A stretch of DNA of 64,000 nucleotides from the NCBI RefSeq assembly GCF_900105555.1, contig NZ_FNTZ01000001.1, positions 2,979,501 through 3,043,500 of the forward strand, given 5' to 3'. Positions within the stretch are counted from its first letter, which is position 1; each line of letters starts with the position of its first letter. A program made the position numbers and the translations under genes. The notes below the pieces were generated by a model, which was not told the origin of the DNA, searched no databases, and worked only from the letters and a program-made list of their open reading frames with translations. Positions 27,804 through 37,193 of the stretch are shown here, piece by piece. The stretch comes from Pseudomonas coleopterorum. Its GTDB lineage: Bacteria > Pseudomonadota > Gammaproteobacteria > Pseudomonadales > Pseudomonadaceae.

Positions 27804-29285
27804 TCAATCGTCTGCCTGTTGTTCTTCGCCCTCACCTTCACGCCGGCTCATGCCGTACTTGCGCATTTTTTCCACCAACGTGGTGCGGCGGATGCGCAGG
27901 CGCTCGGCAGCCCGGGCGACGATACCGTTGGCATCGTCCAGCGCCTGCTGGATCAGGCCTTGCTCTAAGCCACCGAGGTAGTCCTTCAGATCGAGGCCTT
28001 CGGGCGGCAGCATGGCGCTGGAAGCGAAGTCTGGCGTGTGGCCGTTGATCGCCACACGTTCTTCCAGATCGCTGCGCAGGCTGTCGACCAACTGCTCGTC
28101 TTCGTCGTCCACGTAGCGGAATTTCTTCGGCAACTCGACCACGCCGATGACGCCGTACGGGTGCATGATCGCCATGCGCTCGACCAGGTTGGCCAGCTCA
28201 CGTACGTTGCCCGGCCAGCCGTGACGGCACAGTGACATGATAGCCGCCGAGTTGAAGCGGATCGACCCGCGCTTTTCATGCTCCATGCGCGAAATCAGCT
28301 CGTTCATCAGCAGCGGAATGTCTTCCACACGTTCGCGCAACGGCGCCATCTCGATGGGGAACACGTTCAGGCGGTAGTACAGGTCCTCACGGAACGTACC
28401 GACCTCGATCATGCTTTCCAGATTCTTGTGAGTTGCGGCGATGATGCGCACGTCAATACTTTGGGTCTTGTTGCTGCCCACGCGCTCGAATGTCCGTTCC
28501 TGTAACACTCGCAGCAGCTTGACCTGCATCGGCAACGGCATGTCGCCGATCTCGTCGAGGAACAGGGTGCCACCATTCGCCAATTCGAAACGACCGGCGC
28601 GGCTGGTAATTGCGCCAGTGAAGGCGCCCTTTTCGTGACCAAACAGCTCGCTTTCGAGCAACTCGGCGGGAATGGCGCCGCAGTTGACCGGCACGAACGG
28701 CGCATCGCGACGCTTTGAGTGGTAATGCAGGTTGCGCGCGACCACTTCCTTGCCGGTACCCGATTCGCCAAGGATGAGCACACTGGCGTCGGTATCGGCC
28801 ACTTGCTGCATCATCTGCCGCACGTGCTGAATCGCGCGGCTGGTGCCGACCAGGCTGCGGAACAGGTTGGGTTCACGCTGACGGCCGCGTTCGCGGGCCT
28901 GGTCGTACATCTCGCGATAGACCTGGGCGCGGTGCAGGGAATCGAGCAGCTTGCTGTAGCTGGGCGGCATTTCCAGGTGGGAGAGCACGCGACGACGCAG
29001 GTCGTCGGGAAGCTCGACGGCGCCCGGATCACCCAGCAACAGCACCGGAAGGAATTCATCCCAGTTGGCCAGGGTCTTCAGCAGCCCGGCCAGATTGCCC
29101 GAAGACACGTCACCCACCAGAACGCAGAGCGCCTCGCGGCTGGACGACAGCGAGTCGACCGACATCTGCCAGTCGCCGCTGCCGCAGGCCAGGTTCTCTT
29201 CGCCAAGAAAGTTCAGGATGACCGCCAGATCCCGGCGGCGAACGCTATCGTCATCGATCAGCAGAATTTTCGTTTCACGCCACAT
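27804..29285 (-). CDS. fleQ: FleQ master flagellar regulator, c-di-GMP-binding enhancer-binding protein
   Basis: 493 residues. The N-terminal FleQ domain is receiver-like but lacks a normal phosphoacceptor. LFRSLVG at 141-147 is the c-di-GMP binding motif. The AAA+ core has GESGTGKE (173-180) and GAFTGA, followed by a Fis-type HTH ([21 protein letters not shown]). With sigma-54 it switches on class II genes. With c-di-GMP and FleN it is known to derepress exopolysaccharide and adhesin genes. It is transcribed from its own sigma-70-like promoter. Confidence 0.97.
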   Translation of the reverse strand: MWRETKILLIDDDSVRRRDLAVILNFLGEENLACGSGDWQMSVDSLSSSREALCVLVGDVSSGNLAGLLKTLANWDEFLPVLLLGDPGAVELPDDLRRRVLSHLEMPPSYSKLLDSLHRAQVYREMYDQARERGRQREPNLFRSLVGTSRAIQHVRQMMQQVADTDASVLILGESGTGKEVVARNLHYHSKRRDAPFVPVNCGAIPAELLESELFGHEKGAFTGAITSRAGRFELANGGTLFLDEIGDMPLPMQVKLLRVLQERTFERVGSNKTQSIDVRIIAATHKNLESMIEVGTFREDLYYRLNVFPIEMAPLRERVEDIPLLMNELISRMEHEKRGSIRFNSAAIMSLCRHGWPGNVRELANLVERMAIMHPYGVIGVVELPKKFRYVDDEDEQLVDSLRSDLEERVAINGHTPDFASSAMLPPEGLDLKDYLGGLEQGLIQQALDDANGIVARAAERLRIRRTTLVEKMRKYGMSRREGEGEEQQADD

Positions 29286-29387
29286 GCAATAGCAACTTCC
29301 CTAGTCAACTCGAAGCCCGGAGGGCGCTCTCGACGTTTTTGGCCATGGTTTCAGCTAACAGACGCCAGACGAATCACAACAGCCACT

Positions 29388-29416
29388 AGTAAAGGCAAAA
29401 AAATCGACTTAGTCAA
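29388..29416 (-). promoter_or_regulatory. Probable sigma-70 promoter of fleQ
   Basis: The minus strand has TTGACT, a 17-base AT-rich spacer, then TTTACT, about 100 bases upstream of fleQ in a distinctly AT-rich patch between fliT and fleQ. The -35 matches 5 of 6 consensus bases and the -10 matches 4 of 6. fleQ is the top of the hierarchy and is not sigma-54 dependent in other pseudomonads. Confidence 0.6.
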
Positions 29417-29435
29417 ATTTATGGCGCAATGGCTG

Positions 29436-29729
29436 TCAACGGAACAGATGGTAAACCTTTGCAGCGTTCTTCGCTTGGTTGAACTGTGACATTTCGTCGA
29501 CAACCGACTGACGCGCTAAACGAGTGACGTTGAGTAATTGACGGTAGACCTCGAGCAGATCTTCCAGGTGGCTGCGCAACTGGGAAGGGTCTTCCGGGAC
29601 TTCCTGCAGCACGCTGTCGACGCAAGCGCGGCACTCGATGTCGAGTACGCCGATCGCATCCCAGTCTCCGGCCTGCATGGCGTCTACCAGGGCGTGGCGA
29701 GTCTGCTGAATCCGCTGTAGTGCACTCAT
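29436..29729 (-). CDS. fliT: FliT-like flagellar export chaperone
   Basis: 97 residues, all helical: MSALQRIQQTRHALVDAMQAG, then LEDLLEVYRQLLNVTRLARQ. Size, helical content and position straight after fliS match FliT, the chaperone for the filament cap FliD. Primary sequence similarity to enteric FliT is weak. It starts 10 bases after fliS ends and is followed by the fleQ promoter region. Confidence 0.85.
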   Translation of the reverse strand: MSALQRIQQTRHALVDAMQAGDWDAIGVLDIECRACVDSVLQEVPEDPSQLRSHLEDLLEVYRQLLNVTRLARQSVVDEMSQFNQAKNAAKVYHLFR

Positions 29730-29739
29730 GACGAACTCC

Positions 29740-30147
29740 TCAGGCCGGCAGGGCCGATTCGTGGCTGGCGATGGCGTCCCAGCCGCTCTTGACGGTGATC
29801 ATCAGGCGAGCGACTTCGTCGATCAGTTGCGGATCGTTCTTGATGTTGGCTTCGGTCAGGCGTCCGGACATGTAGGCGTACAGATCATCGAGGTCCTTGA
29901 CGGACTGTTCGTTGGCCGCCTTGGTGGCATCCAGCCCCTGGCGCAGACCGCCAATGATGGCGACGGCCTTGCCGAGCATCTCACCCTTCTGCGCTACCTG
30001 ACCGCGGCTCAGCGCGCCCTTGGCCTGGGCCATGCGATCGAGGCTGCCCTGCATCAGCATCTGCACCAGCCGGTGAGGCGTGGCTTCGGATGTCTGGGCA
30101 TGGGAATCGACCTTCTGGTATTGGCTCAGCGCTCTCATGGCGTTCAT
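29740..30147 (-). CDS. fliS: FliS flagellin export chaperone
   Basis: 135 residues from the ATG beginning MNAMRALSQYQKV, with GAGGT 9 bases upstream. The open frame extends further but has no support. The family motif TPHRLVQMLMQGSLDRMAQAKG is plain, followed by the helical bundle. FliS holds flagellin unfolded before export. It lies between fliD, which ends in a terminator, and fliT. Confidence 0.95.
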   Translation of the reverse strand: MNAMRALSQYQKVDSHAQTSEATPHRLVQMLMQGSLDRMAQAKGALSRGQVAQKGEMLGKAVAIIGGLRQGLDATKAANEQSVKDLDDLYAYMSGRLTEANIKNDPQLIDEVARLMITVKSGWDAIASHESALPA

Positions 30148-30312
30148 TGCGGTGGACCTCGTCACACAGTATTTGATGTTGTATCGCTTGATTACTATGT
30201 CGTCGCGGGCGGGGAAAACTTTAGCGGGCCTGGGGGAATATGCGCATGAAACTGAGATCAGGCCGATAACGTCGGCGATATGGAGGTGTTCGTGAAACGG
30301 CTGGATACGCAA

Positions 30313-30334
30313 AAGCCCGGTATGAACCGGGCTT
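30313..30334 (-). terminator. Intrinsic terminator after fliD
   Basis: A perfect 9-base-pair stem, AAGCCCGGT / ACCGGGCTT, with a 4-base loop, followed on the minus strand by TT, lies 19 bases after the fliD stop. The stem-adjacent T run is short (CTTTTGCG), so partial read-through into fliS is likely. Confidence 0.75.
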
Positions 30335-30352
30335 CTGGAGTTTTGCAAAGCA

Positions 30353-31819
30353 TCAATCGCTGTCGGTCTTGTTCAGCGCATTGAGCGTGGTCATGATGCT
30401 TTTGCTGGTGGCGTTCAGCTGCGCGACGAGGGTGTCCATGGCGGTGTATTTGGCATTCAAGGTGTCTGTCAGGTTACTGATCCGGCGATCAAGAGCCTTC
30501 TGCTGCTCGGTCAGTTTGGTCAGCGTGCCGGAGAGCGAGTCTGAACGTGACGCGAGAATGCCGCCTTTCACTGCATAGGAGTCGGTCGCCGTGGTCATGC
30601 GCGCAAGCAGGCCGTCCTTGCCCGTGAACATGTCCTGAATGGCTGCCACGTTGGCGGTATCGGCCATGGCCGTGTTCCACTTGGTGTCATCCATCACCAG
30701 CAGGCCAGTCTTCTGGTCGGTGTTGATACCGAACTGAGACAGTGTCAGCTTGCCGGAGCCCGAGGATGTCACCAGTTCGTTGCGCATCGACTGGATCAGG
30801 TGGCGCACGGTGGAGTCGCCGGTCAGCCCTCCTCCACTGGTCGTGCCGTCGGCCGCCGTACTGACCTTGGTCAGAGTGTTGAGCTGGGTCATGAGCGCGT
30901 TGTAGGCGTCCACGAATCCGGTAGTGGCTTTTTTCAGGGTGTCGGTATTGGTGGTGACGCTGATGGTCGTCTTTTCACCGCCCGCCTCCGACAGTTTGAT
31001 CGACACGCCACTGATGGCGGCTGCCACCGTGTTGGTCGATGACTCCATCTCGATGCCGTCGATCTTGTATTTGGCATTGGTTGGAGCGGTGACGGTAGTG
31101 GTAGCGGTCAATTTGTCGAGCCCGCTGTCGGCATTGGCGGACATCGAAATTTCGGTGCCCGAGCCGGTGGTCGACGAACTGAGCACCAGACGCGAGCCGC
31201 TGGCGTCGGTGAGGATGTTGGCACTGATGCCGCGGCTGGCCATCTGGGTGTTGATCAGATCACGCGTCTGCGCCAGGGTGGCCTTTGCCGGAATGCTGAT
31301 TTTGGTGTCCTTGCCCGATTGAGTGATCGTGAGGTCCTGAGCGGACGACGTGGCGTTGACCACCGCAGTGCTCTTGTCGGCATACACGCCGGAAGAAATC
31401 TTCGAGGCGCTGGCCAGCGTCGTTACTTCCAACGAGTAGGTGCCGTTGGAAGCAGAATCGGCCGCTGTCACCGACGCGACCTTTTCGTTGGACGAACCTG
31501 CGGTCAAACCGCTGAAGGTCGACGCCTTGTTCATCGCCGCGACGGCAGTGCGATAAGTCTCCAGCGCGCTTTTGACGGTACCTACGGCGGTTAGCGTCGT
31601 GGTAGTGGTCAGCGTCTGGGTATCGATCTGCTTCTGCTTGGGCGCCTTCTCGGCGTTGACCAAGGCCTTGACGATGGCTTCGGTGTCGATGCCCGAGCCC
31701 ACGCCGCTGGACTTGATCGCGCCACTGGTGCTGGTCGAGCTGGTGGTGCTGCTGGTACTTGCGGTGCTGGCAGCCGTAGTAGTGGCTGTAGTGCCGGTAG
31801 TGGAGGAAACAGTAGCCAT
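30353..31819 (-). CDS. fliD: FliD filament cap protein
   Basis: 488 residues. The conserved cap core begins at about residue 39 (SGVGSGIDTEAIVKALVNAEKAPK) and ends with a coiled-coil C terminus (LTEQQKALDRRISNLTDTLNAKYTAMD). FliD forms the distal cap under which flagellin folds, and it can act as an adhesin. The first 37 residues are nearly all Ser, Thr and Ala, an extension not usual in FliD. It lies between flaG and fliS; only a degenerate sigma-54-like site precedes it. Confidence 0.96.
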   Translation of the reverse strand: MATVSSTTGTTATTTAASTASTSSTTSSTSTSGAIKSSGVGSGIDTEAIVKALVNAEKAPKQKQIDTQTLTTTTTLTAVGTVKSALETYRTAVAAMNKASTFSGLTAGSSNEKVASVTAADSASNGTYSLEVTTLASASKISSGVYADKSTAVVNATSSAQDLTITQSGKDTKISIPAKATLAQTRDLINTQMASRGISANILTDASGSRLVLSSSTTGSGTEISMSANADSGLDKLTATTTVTAPTNAKYKIDGIEMESSTNTVAAAISGVSIKLSEAGGEKTTISVTTNTDTLKKATTGFVDAYNALMTQLNTLTKVSTAADGTTSGGGLTGDSTVRHLIQSMRNELVTSSGSGKLTLSQFGINTDQKTGLLVMDDTKWNTAMADTANVAAIQDMFTGKDGLLARMTTATDSYAVKGGILASRSDSLSGTLTKLTEQQKALDRRISNLTDTLNAKYTAMDTLVAQLNATSKSIMTTLNALNKTDSD

Positions 31820-31899
31820 CGCAATCTCCTAGAATCGAGTCAGGCGTGTTTTTGACGGATACCGCCCCAAGCACACCCAGCTACATTTTTCGTGCCAGT

Positions 31900-32244
31900 T
31901 CAGATCTTCGCGTCGAACAGACCGCTGCGACCGTCCGCAAGGCTTTGCGCCAATTTGAGCGCGGCCTCCGTCGGCAACTGACGAATGACTTCACCGCTGT
32001 CCGTAGCGATGACCTTTACCACGACGGCATGCGTCGAGTCGTCGATGGAGAATTCCAGGTTTCGCTGTGAGGTGTTCACGTGCGCCTGGATATCCTTCAC
32101 CGCTTGTTCCAATTCAGCCCGCTCGGGTGCAACGGGTTGCGCCGCGGGTTCGTCTTGCGTGACCTGCCGGGCAGGCAGGGAGGCGGCGCCGGCTGGCGCT
32201 GACGTGACGGCAAGAGGCGGTCTCGCTGTAACGCTCATGTCCAT
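31900..32244 (-). CDS. flaG: FlaG family protein
   Basis: 114 residues from the ATG that has GGGGTG 6 bases upstream (two other in-frame ATGs lie within 6 bases on either side). The N terminus is disordered. The C-terminal FlaG fold is clear: LEFSIDDSTHAVVVKVIATDSGEVIRQLP. FlaG proteins are linked to filament length in polar flagellates; the mechanism is not settled. It lies between fliC and fliD, as in other pseudomonads. Confidence 0.92.
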   Translation of the reverse strand: MDMSVTARPPLAVTSAPAGAASLPARQVTQDEPAAQPVAPERAELEQAVKDIQAHVNTSQRNLEFSIDDSTHAVVVKVIATDSGEVIRQLPTEAALKLAQSLADGRSGLFDAKI

Positions 32245-32270
32245 GTTCATCACCCCGAAAATCAAAAAAC

Positions 32271-32294
32271 GGAAGGGTGCATGGGCACCCTTCC
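32271..32294 (-). terminator. Strong intrinsic terminator after fliC
   Basis: A perfect 10-base-pair stem, GGAAGGGTGC / GCACCCTTCC, with a 4-base loop, followed on the minus strand by GTTTTTTGATTTT, is a textbook rho-independent terminator 22 bases past the fliC stop. It insulates the highly expressed flagellin gene from flaG-fliD. Confidence 0.93.
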
Positions 32295-32315
32295 GTCAGT
32301 CAGCCAAGGGCCGAA

Positions 32316-33773
32316 TTACTGAAGCAGCTTCAGTACCGACGATGGCAGCTGGTTGGCCTGAGACAGGATCGCGGTGGATGCCTGCTGCAGGGTCTGCTGC
32401 TTGGTCAGCTCGGCGGTTTCCGAAGCGAAGTCGGCGTCCTGGATACGGCTGCGAGCGGCCGAAGAGTTCTCGGAGATGCTCTGCAGGTTCGACACGGTGC
32501 TGTCGAAACGGTTTTGCACCGCACCCAGATCGGCGCGCTGGGAGTCGATGTTGGAGATCGCCTTGTCCAGTGCAGCGATGGCGTTCTGAGCGTTGAACGC
32601 GGTGGTGATGTCGGTTTCGCTGACCGAGGTCAGCTCGGAGGCTTTGCTCGACGAAGCACCGGCGGTGCCGGTGGCGAACAGGCCGGTAACGCCGACGCCA
32701 GCGACCGAGTAGCCTTTGGCCGAATCAAGCGATACTGCCCCGGTGGCGATGAAGGTGTCTGCAATACCTACCGCAGTGCCTGGAGTACCGCTGGCGTCTT
32801 TGGTTGCTACCGTCACGGTCGCAGCGGCGGCAGCCGCCCCGGTGACCGACGTATCGACACCGAACACGATGTTTTCGCCAGTGTCGGATTTGACCGACAG
32901 CGTGCCTGCCTTGCTGTCGTAGTTAACACTGATGCCCAGCTTCGCCGCGTTCGAATTCAACTGATCGGCCAGCGAGGCGGTATCGGTCACACCAACCATA
33001 CTGACGGTTTCGCTGCTACCGACCTTCATGGTAAAGGTCGCCGGAGTGGTTGCGGCACCTGCGCCTACTACGAAAGATGCCTCGGTGCTTGCCTTGGCGG
33101 TCAGGCCGGGTACCGCACCGTTGAGCTGGCTGGCGATGGTCTTGGCTGACGCTTTTGGGTCAATAGTCACATCTTTAGTAGCACCCCCGCCGGTAACCTT
33201 GATGGCACCACCGGCTACACCGGCAGCCGACACGGCTACACCGATACTCTTGACCTGCTGCGAACCGATGGCGCTGGCAGACACGTCACCCAAGGTCACG
33301 TTGATGGTTTCGTTTGCGTTGGCACCGATTTGGAAAGCGGTGGAACCGAACGAGCCGTCGACCAGGTTGCGACCACCGAAGGTGGTGGTGTTGGCGATAC
33401 GGGTCAGCTCGGAAGTCAGCTGGGTGTATTCGGACTGCAGGGAAGTACGGTCGTCGGTGCTGTTGGAACCGTTCGCCGATTGCAGAGCCAGTTCACGCAT
33501 ACGCTGCAGGATGTTGGTGGATTCCTGCATCGCGCCTTCAGCGGTCTGGGCGATGGAGATACCGTCGTTGGCGTTCTTGACTGCAACCGACAGGCCGTTG
33601 ATCTGGCTGGTCAGACGGTTGGAGATCTGCAGGCCGGCGGCGTCGTCCTTGGCACTGTTGATTTTCAGGCCCGAGGAAAGACGGGTCATCGCGGTGCTCA
33701 GCGAATCGGAAGCCTTGTTCAGGTTTTTCTGAACGGTCAAGGAAGCGGTGTTGGTGTTTACGGATAAGGCCAT
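32316..33773 (-). CDS. fliC: FliC flagellin
   Basis: 485 residues. The conserved D0/D1 ends are present: [20 protein letters not shown] at the start, [20 protein letters not shown], and at the end [18 protein letters not shown] and [15 protein letters not shown]. The central surface part (about 170-390) is variable, rich in Ala, Val, Thr and Ser, which is where O-glycosylation occurs in related strains. It is the single flagellin in the window, transcribed from a sigma-28 promoter and ended by a strong terminator. Confidence 0.98.
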   Translation of the reverse strand: MALSVNTNTASLTVQKNLNKASDSLSTAMTRLSSGLKINSAKDDAAGLQISNRLTSQINGLSVAVKNANDGISIAQTAEGAMQESTNILQRMRELALQSANGSNSTDDRTSLQSEYTQLTSELTRIANTTTFGGRNLVDGSFGSTAFQIGANANETINVTLGDVSASAIGSQQVKSIGVAVSAAGVAGGAIKVTGGGATKDVTIDPKASAKTIASQLNGAVPGLTAKASTEASFVVGAGAATTPATFTMKVGSSETVSMVGVTDTASLADQLNSNAAKLGISVNYDSKAGTLSVKSDTGENIVFGVDTSVTGAAAAAATVTVATKDASGTPGTAVGIADTFIATGAVSLDSAKGYSVAGVGVTGLFATGTAGASSSKASELTSVSETDITTAFNAQNAIAALDKAISNIDSQRADLGAVQNRFDSTVSNLQSISENSSAARSRIQDADFASETAELTKQQTLQQASTAILSQANQLPSSVLKLLQ

Positions 33774-33852
33774 GACAAATTCCTCGGGGTTGTTAGCTGT
33801 GGCTTCCGGCCCTGGCGAGCGCCGGGTGTGGCCTAGAGAACCTTCGTAGTAG

Positions 33853-33879
33853 TTATCGTCGGTTCAGCGCTTTGCTTGA
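33853..33879 (-). promoter_or_regulatory. Sigma-28 (FliA) promoter of fliC
   Basis: The minus strand has TCAAG, 12 bases, then CCGACGATAA, a Pseudomonas FliA-type promoter (TCAAG...GCCGATA) with minor deviation. It leaves a leader of roughly 70 bases before fliC. Confidence 0.78.
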
Positions 33880-34081
33880 GGGTGATTGCAATGTTTTTTC
33901 ACCTTCGAGCCGCTGTAGCCGGAAAAAGCAAGCGTTGGCTTGATCTCTCTTGATAACTATTTCGTCCGGGGAAGGGGGAACTTGAGGGGGGATGCGTGGG
34001 AAAAGCGGGGATTTCTGGCGTCAACGGATAGACGGTCGCAGTGGCGTCGGTCGCGTTGGTAGATGCGCAGTGTGTATGGAT

Positions 34082-34361
34082 GACCGCAGTGCGGCCGGAC
34101 GCGGCTTGCGCCGCTGCTACATGGATCGCGGTGTTCGCGTGGGCGGGTAACGCGGTGTGAATGGACAACCGCGGTGTTTGCGTGGGCAGATACACGATGT
34201 GTAGGCACGACCGCAGTGCGGCCGGACGCGGCTTGCGCCGCTGCTACAGGGATCGTGTTGTCCGCGTGGACGGTTAACACGGCGGCGTGCAACGCGGTGG
34301 CCCGGATGAACAGCGTGTCGGTAGGCGGCCCAGGTTTTGTAGCAGCGGCGCGAGCCGCGTC
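34082..34361. repeat. Second REP family: two identical 39-base direct repeats plus one inverted copy
   Basis: Identical 39-base copies lie at 34082-34120 and 34209-34247, and an inverted relative lies at 34339-34361. The core is GTAG, then CAGCGGC, GCGA or GCAA, GCCGCGTCC: a REP hairpin unlike the GTGGGAG family elsewhere. The spacer DNA between them is also G-rich and partly repeated. It fills most of the roughly 600 bases between fliC and the ketoacyl synthase gene, in which I see no gene. Confidence 0.8.
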
Positions 34362-34377
34362 GGCAGGCGGCGCGGTA

Positions 34378-35304
34378 TCAGGGCCGGTAGATGAGCGCAG
34401 AGCCCCAGGACAGACCGACGCCGAAGCCGCTCAGGGCGACTCGCTTCCAGGAGGAATCGAGGATGTGCTTTTCCAGCAGCAGCGGAATGCTGCTCGATAC
34501 CGTGTTGCCGGTCTCGACCATGTCCTTGATGAACTTCTCCGGCTCTTCCTCGAACCGCCGCGCCACGGCGTCGACGATCGCCGCGCTGCCCTGGTGGATG
34601 CAATACGCGTCGACATCGGCGCTGGTCAGTCCCGATTCGTCAAGCAGTTCATGCAAATGTGCCGGTACCTTGAGCAGCGCGAAGTTGAACACCTGACGGC
34701 CGTTCATGAAGAAAACGCCATCGGTCACCTTCAGATGCGGCGCGCCGGAACCGTCGGTGCCGAACTTGGCCTTGCCCAACTGCCAGGGCGCGTCTTCACC
34801 CATCCAGGTGGCGGTGGCCGCGTCGCCGAAAAGCATGGTGGTGTTGCGGTCTTCAGGGTCGACGATCTTGGAGTACGGGTCGGCGGTGATCAGCAGACCG
34901 TTCTTCAGGCCGGCCGCTTCCATGAAGCCCTTGAGTGCATAGATGCCGTACACATAGCCCGAGCAACCCAGGCTGATGTCGAACGCTGCGACGTGGGTTG
35001 GCAGGCCGAGCTTGTCCTGAACGATGGCGGCGGTGTGCGGCAAGCCCTCCTCGTCTCCGTTCTGGGTCACGACGATCAACGCGTCGATGGACTCGCGCGA
35101 CAGCTGCGGATTGCTGGCGAACAGCGCGTTGGCCGCTTCCACGCACAGGTCGGAGGTTTCCTGGTCGGCAGCCTTGCGCGGCAGGAAGGCCGAGCCGATC
35201 TTGCCGATGATGAATTCTTCATCCTTGGCGAATTTGGCACCTTGGGCGTAGTTGTCCAGGCCTTCGGCAGGCACGTAACTCGCGATGCTTTTTATGCCAA
35301 TCAT
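34378..35304 (-). CDS. Beta-ketoacyl-ACP synthase III (FabH-like), flagellin glycan-associated
   Basis: 308 residues, full length for a KAS III. The Cys-His-Asn triad is complete: Cys114 in SLGCSGYVYG, His237 in IHQGSAAI and Asn267 in ETGNTVSS. C-terminal GFGVGLSWGSAL is the thiolase-fold end. The family condenses an acyl starter with malonyl-ACP. A homologue (orf3 of the P. syringae flagellin glycosylation island) lies at the same place between flgL and fliC and is thought to make the acyl group on the viosamine glycan. Here no glycosyltransferase gene accompanies it. I start at MIGIKS; upstream codons are unsupported. Confidence 0.9.
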   Translation of the reverse strand: MIGIKSIASYVPAEGLDNYAQGAKFAKDEEFIIGKIGSAFLPRKAADQETSDLCVEAANALFASNPQLSRESIDALIVVTQNGDEEGLPHTAAIVQDKLGLPTHVAAFDISLGCSGYVYGIYALKGFMEAAGLKNGLLITADPYSKIVDPEDRNTTMLFGDAATATWMGEDAPWQLGKAKFGTDGSGAPHLKVTDGVFFMNGRQVFNFALLKVPAHLHELLDESGLTSADVDAYCIHQGSAAIVDAVARRFEEEPEKFIKDMVETGNTVSSSIPLLLEKHILDSSWKRVALSGFGVGLSWGSALIYRP

Positions 35305-35558
35305 TGTGGCTTCCCAATACAAAGGTAGCTGGAGGTCATCACGCGGGGCATGTGCGCAATGCCATCGAAAAGGGTGTCAGGCGGCGCCGACCTCTACGGG
35401 ACAGCGCCAGCGCTGCCGAAAAACAAGCAGCTGCAGGCCGCTGATGCAGCGACCTGGCAATACATAAGGGTGAAGATGCACGATCCGACTCATTGGTCAC
35501 AGGGATATTGTGCCATAGGCCGTAGGAAATGGCGCGACGCGGGGTGGTAGAGGAAAGA

Positions 35559-35574
35559 CGGGGCTTGCGCCCCG
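35559..35574 (-). terminator. Hairpin terminator after flgL
   Basis: A 6-base-pair GC stem, CGGGGC / GCCCCG, with a 4-base loop, 4 bases past the flgL stop, followed on the minus strand by TCTTTCC. It closes the flgF-flgL run. The remaining 250 bases up to the synthase gene show nothing I can assign. Confidence 0.6.
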
Positions 35575-35578
35575 CCAC

Positions 35579-37180
35579 TCACAGCTTGTTGAACAGACTG
35601 AGCTGGGAGATCTTCGCGAAGGCCAGCTGCGAGGCTTGCAACATGGTCTGTTGCAGGCTCAGGGTGACCGAGGCCGTGGCGAAGTCGGTGTCGGCTATCG
35701 CGGACTGGGTGCCCTTGTTGGCAAGAGCCAGGCTGACGTTCTCGTCGTTCTGAATGGCCAGCGAATTGAGCCGTGCGCCAATCTGCCCGCGGGAGATGTC
35801 GATGTTCTCGTTGGCGCTGGCCAGGTTGCCCAGCGCCGAGTCGGTGGCATTCTTCAGCGCCAGCGCGGACTTGGCGTCCGTCACCGGTATCTCCAGAGCT
35901 GTCTTGAGCTGATGCAGGGTGTCCAGCACGTTCTGGGTCTTGTGGCTGTTGGCGTTGACGCTGAAGCTGTCACCCGCATTGGCCTCGCCGGAGAGCTTGA
36001 ACGTCACGCCTGCAGCCGTGATCGTGCTGCCATCGGCGCCGACGGCCACCGTACCCCTGCCGATGGCCCGACTCGAATCGGTCAACGGCTGGGCGTAGAG
36101 CTCGTACTCGCTGCTGCTGGTGAACTTGATCACCGCCCCCCCGGCCGGGAAACCCGCCGCATAGCCCTGGGTATCGGTCACGTTCGCACTGACCAATTGC
36201 GCCGTGGACGTGTTAGCCGCGTTGCGCGTCAAACTGATGCTATCCGGCTTGCTGCCCAGGCTGAACGTGCGCCCGGCGATGTCGGCATCGGTGACGGTGC
36301 CCAGCTCGCTTTGCTTGGTGGCCACATCGATGTCGAATTCCACACCGTACAGGCTGACGGTGGTGCCGCCGTCGGCCTTCGGGTCGAAGGTGCCATTGCC
36401 GCTGACCTGGGACGTCACGTCCTTGCCGCTGCTGTTGGTGAGGGTGAACTGGGTGCTGCTGGTGAACGTCAACTTGTACGGCTGGCCATCGGTGAAGGCC
36501 TTGTTGTAGGTCGTCAGCGATTCCAGGCGGCCGTCGGACACCGTGACCCGGCCGTCGTCGACCACCGCGCCGTTGGCATCCACCGGCGCGGTCATGGTGG
36601 TCTGCGTGCGGCTGGTGTTCACCGCCGTTTCCAGAATGCTGTAGCCGGTGTCGTTGGTGGCCAGTTGCAGGGTGTCGGACACCTGCAGGCTGAGCTGGGT
36701 CTGGTCGCCCTGATAGGTGTAGCTGCCGTCGCTGTTCTGCACATAGGGCGGCGTGCCGGTCTTGGACCCGGAGAACATGTACTGGCCGTTGGAATCCTTG
36801 GTATTGAGCAGACCCAGGACGTTCTTTTCGATCTCGCCGATTTCGCTGGCGATCGACGTCCGGTCGGCGTCGCTCAGGCCACCGTTACCGGCCTGGATGG
36901 TCAACTCCTGCGCCCGCTGCAAGGCCGTCGTGATGCTGTCGAGCACACTCTCTTCCTGGGTCAGCGAGTTGGTGACGCTGGTCATGTTGCCGCTGTACTG
37001 GGTCAGCAAGCTGCTCTGCTGTTGCAACTGCAACAACTTGGCCGCGCCGACCGGATCGTCACCAGCACTCTGGATGCGGTTGCCCGAGCTGATCTGTGCC
37101 TGGGTCTTGGCGGTGTCCGAGAAATTCTGGGAATAGCCGGTCGCGCTGGTCTCGAAGTACTGAGAAGTGGAAATTCGCAT
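35579..37180 (-). CDS. flgL: FlgL hook-filament junction protein
   Basis: 533 residues. The flagellin-like ends are conserved: MRISTSQYFETSATGYSQN, SGNRIQSAGDDPVGAAKLLQLQ, and ISRGQIGARLNSLA with a C-terminal helix ending FAKISQLSLFNKL. The central part is a large variable insertion typical of Pseudomonas. It forms the layer between FlgK and the filament. It follows flgK by 13 bases. Confidence 0.96.
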   Translation of the reverse strand: MRISTSQYFETSATGYSQNFSDTAKTQAQISSGNRIQSAGDDPVGAAKLLQLQQQSSLLTQYSGNMTSVTNSLTQEESVLDSITTALQRAQELTIQAGNGGLSDADRTSIASEIGEIEKNVLGLLNTKDSNGQYMFSGSKTGTPPYVQNSDGSYTYQGDQTQLSLQVSDTLQLATNDTGYSILETAVNTSRTQTTMTAPVDANGAVVDDGRVTVSDGRLESLTTYNKAFTDGQPYKLTFTSSTQFTLTNSSGKDVTSQVSGNGTFDPKADGGTTVSLYGVEFDIDVATKQSELGTVTDADIAGRTFSLGSKPDSISLTRNAANTSTAQLVSANVTDTQGYAAGFPAGGAVIKFTSSSEYELYAQPLTDSSRAIGRGTVAVGADGSTITAAGVTFKLSGEANAGDSFSVNANSHKTQNVLDTLHQLKTALEIPVTDAKSALALKNATDSALGNLASANENIDISRGQIGARLNSLAIQNDENVSLALANKGTQSAIADTDFATASVTLSLQQTMLQASQLAFAKISQLSLFNKL

Positions 37181-37193
37181 GGTCGACTATTCC

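Noticed and set aside
31882..31897. Sigma-54-like site upstream of fliD (minus strand TGGCACG followed by AAAAATGTA)
   Set aside because: The -24 half is perfect but the -12 half lacks GC (ATGTA instead of TTGCA), so I do not call it a promoter.
34174..35328. Plus-strand open frame spanning the REP cluster and the ketoacyl synthase
   Set aside because: It reads through repeats and lies antisense to a gene with an intact catalytic triad. There is no homology-like pattern.
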